Shown here: in pieces, positions 6,546 to 7,085 of the stretch
How the letters are laid out: each line of letters starts with the position of its first letter
Numbering within the stretch: the first letter of the stretch is position 1
NCBI GenBank assembly: GCA_016195205.1
Contig: JACQAB010000142.1
Location: forward strand, 1 to 7,085
DNA length: 7,085 nt
Source: Pseudomonadota bacterium
Lineage (GTDB): Bacteria; Pseudomonadota; Alphaproteobacteria; UBA9219; RGZA01
Reading direction: 5' to 3'
The notes under the pieces: generated by a model
The model's database searches: none
What the model saw: only the letters and a program-made list of their open reading frames with translations
What the model was told of the DNA's origin: nothing
Made by a program: the position numbers and the translations under genes

Positions 6546-7082
6546 ATGGGCCTGAAACTCCGCATCGTACCCGATCCCGTGTTGCGCAAGGTGGCGCAAG
6601 CCGTTCCGGCCATGGACAAGGACACCTCGCTTTTCATGCATGCCATGCTGGAAGCGATGTATGAAAACCGCGGCATCGGCCTGGCCGCGCCGCAGGTGGG
6701 CGAGTTGCGCCGCGTGATTGTCATGGACGTGGCGGATGAGCAGAAAACCGGCGGCGCGCTGCTGATGGCCAACCCGGAAATCCTGTGGAAATCGGAGGAA
6801 ACCTTCACCTATAACGAAGGCTGCCTTTCCATTCCCGGCCAGTTTGCCGAGGTCACCCGGCCCAAAAAGGTGCGCGTGGCTTATGTTGACCCTGAGGGCA
6901 AGCGGCAGGAACTGGAAGCCGAAGAACTGCTGTCTTCCTGCATTCAGCACGAAATCGACCATTTAAACGGCGTGCTGTTCGTGGATTACGTGTCGAAGCT
7001 GAAGCGCGACATGATGATCAAGCGCGTGGAAAAAGCGCAGCGCATGGCCGAGCAGGAAGACGAAAAATCCCACGTTTTCTAA
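6546..7082 (+). CDS. def: Peptide deformylase
   Basis: Peptide deformylase removes the formyl group from the N-terminal methionine of new proteins as they leave the ribosome. The 178-residue product has all three family motifs: GIGLAAPQ (43-50, with Gln50), EGCLS (91-95, with metal ligand Cys93) and QHEIDH (134-139, with metal ligands His135 and His139 and catalytic Glu136). Length and the charged C-terminal tail fit a bacterial type 1 enzyme, and the gene is complete. A stop codon in frame at 6534-6536 leaves the ATG at 6546 as the first possible ATG. No Shine-Dalgarno is visible at normal spacing; the nearest purine run, GGGAAA at 6524-6529, is 16 nt away. The usual partner fmt would lie beyond the window end, but this cannot be seen. 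Confidence 0.97.
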   Translation: MGLKLRIVPDPVLRKVAQAVPAMDKDTSLFMHAMLEAMYENRGIGLAAPQVGELRRVIVMDVADEQKTGGALLMANPEILWKSEETFTYNEGCLSIPGQFAEVTRPKKVRVAYVDPEGKRQELEAEELLSSCIQHEIDHLNGVLFVDYVSKLKRDMMIKRVEKAQRMAEQEDEKSHVF

Positions 7083-7085
7083 AAA

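Overview
The window looks like chromosomal DNA of an alphaproteobacterium. The basis is a Dxs of alphaproteobacterial type (N-terminal core beginning around TPLLDQVNIPADLRKL), GC-rich codon use in the clear genes, an MlaC/HpnM-type protein with alphaproteobacterial features, and a CATCCCGG...CCGGGATG palindromic repeat of a kind common in that class. I cannot name a genus. Every clear gene lies on the plus strand.

Layout. Positions 1-127 are the leader of dxs. Positions 128-2074 encode Dxs, the entry enzyme of the non-mevalonate isoprenoid pathway. After 51 nt comes an exported MlaC/Ttg2D/HpnM-family protein (2126-2939) with an unusual Lys/Ala/Pro-rich linker. Its reading frame is broken near 2796-2804, where a stretch of the domain seems to be missing. 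Positions 2940-3420 are a lower-GC island with a strong Shine-Dalgarno sequence, one 108-codon open frame of unclear reality and several inverted repeats. A TPR-containing GT41 (O-GlcNAc-transferase-like) glycosyltransferase (3421-5166) and rmuC (5170-6369) follow, only 3 nt apart and probably co-transcribed. Positions 6377-6511 are a compact nested palindromic repeat element. The window ends with a complete def, peptide deformylase (6546-7082).

How the genes relate. Dxs feeds isoprenoid, quinone and possibly hopanoid synthesis, and the next gene belongs to a family that moves lipids between membranes, so the pair may form an envelope-lipid unit. The GT41 enzyme, RmuC and deformylase have no obvious shared pathway and read as ordinary housekeeping and accessory neighbours.

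I found no convincing new multi-gene system. The points most worth checking are the broken mlaC-like gene with a 9-base repeat at the break, the 2940-3420 island (small gene or structured RNA), and the mirror-image repeat between rmuC and def.
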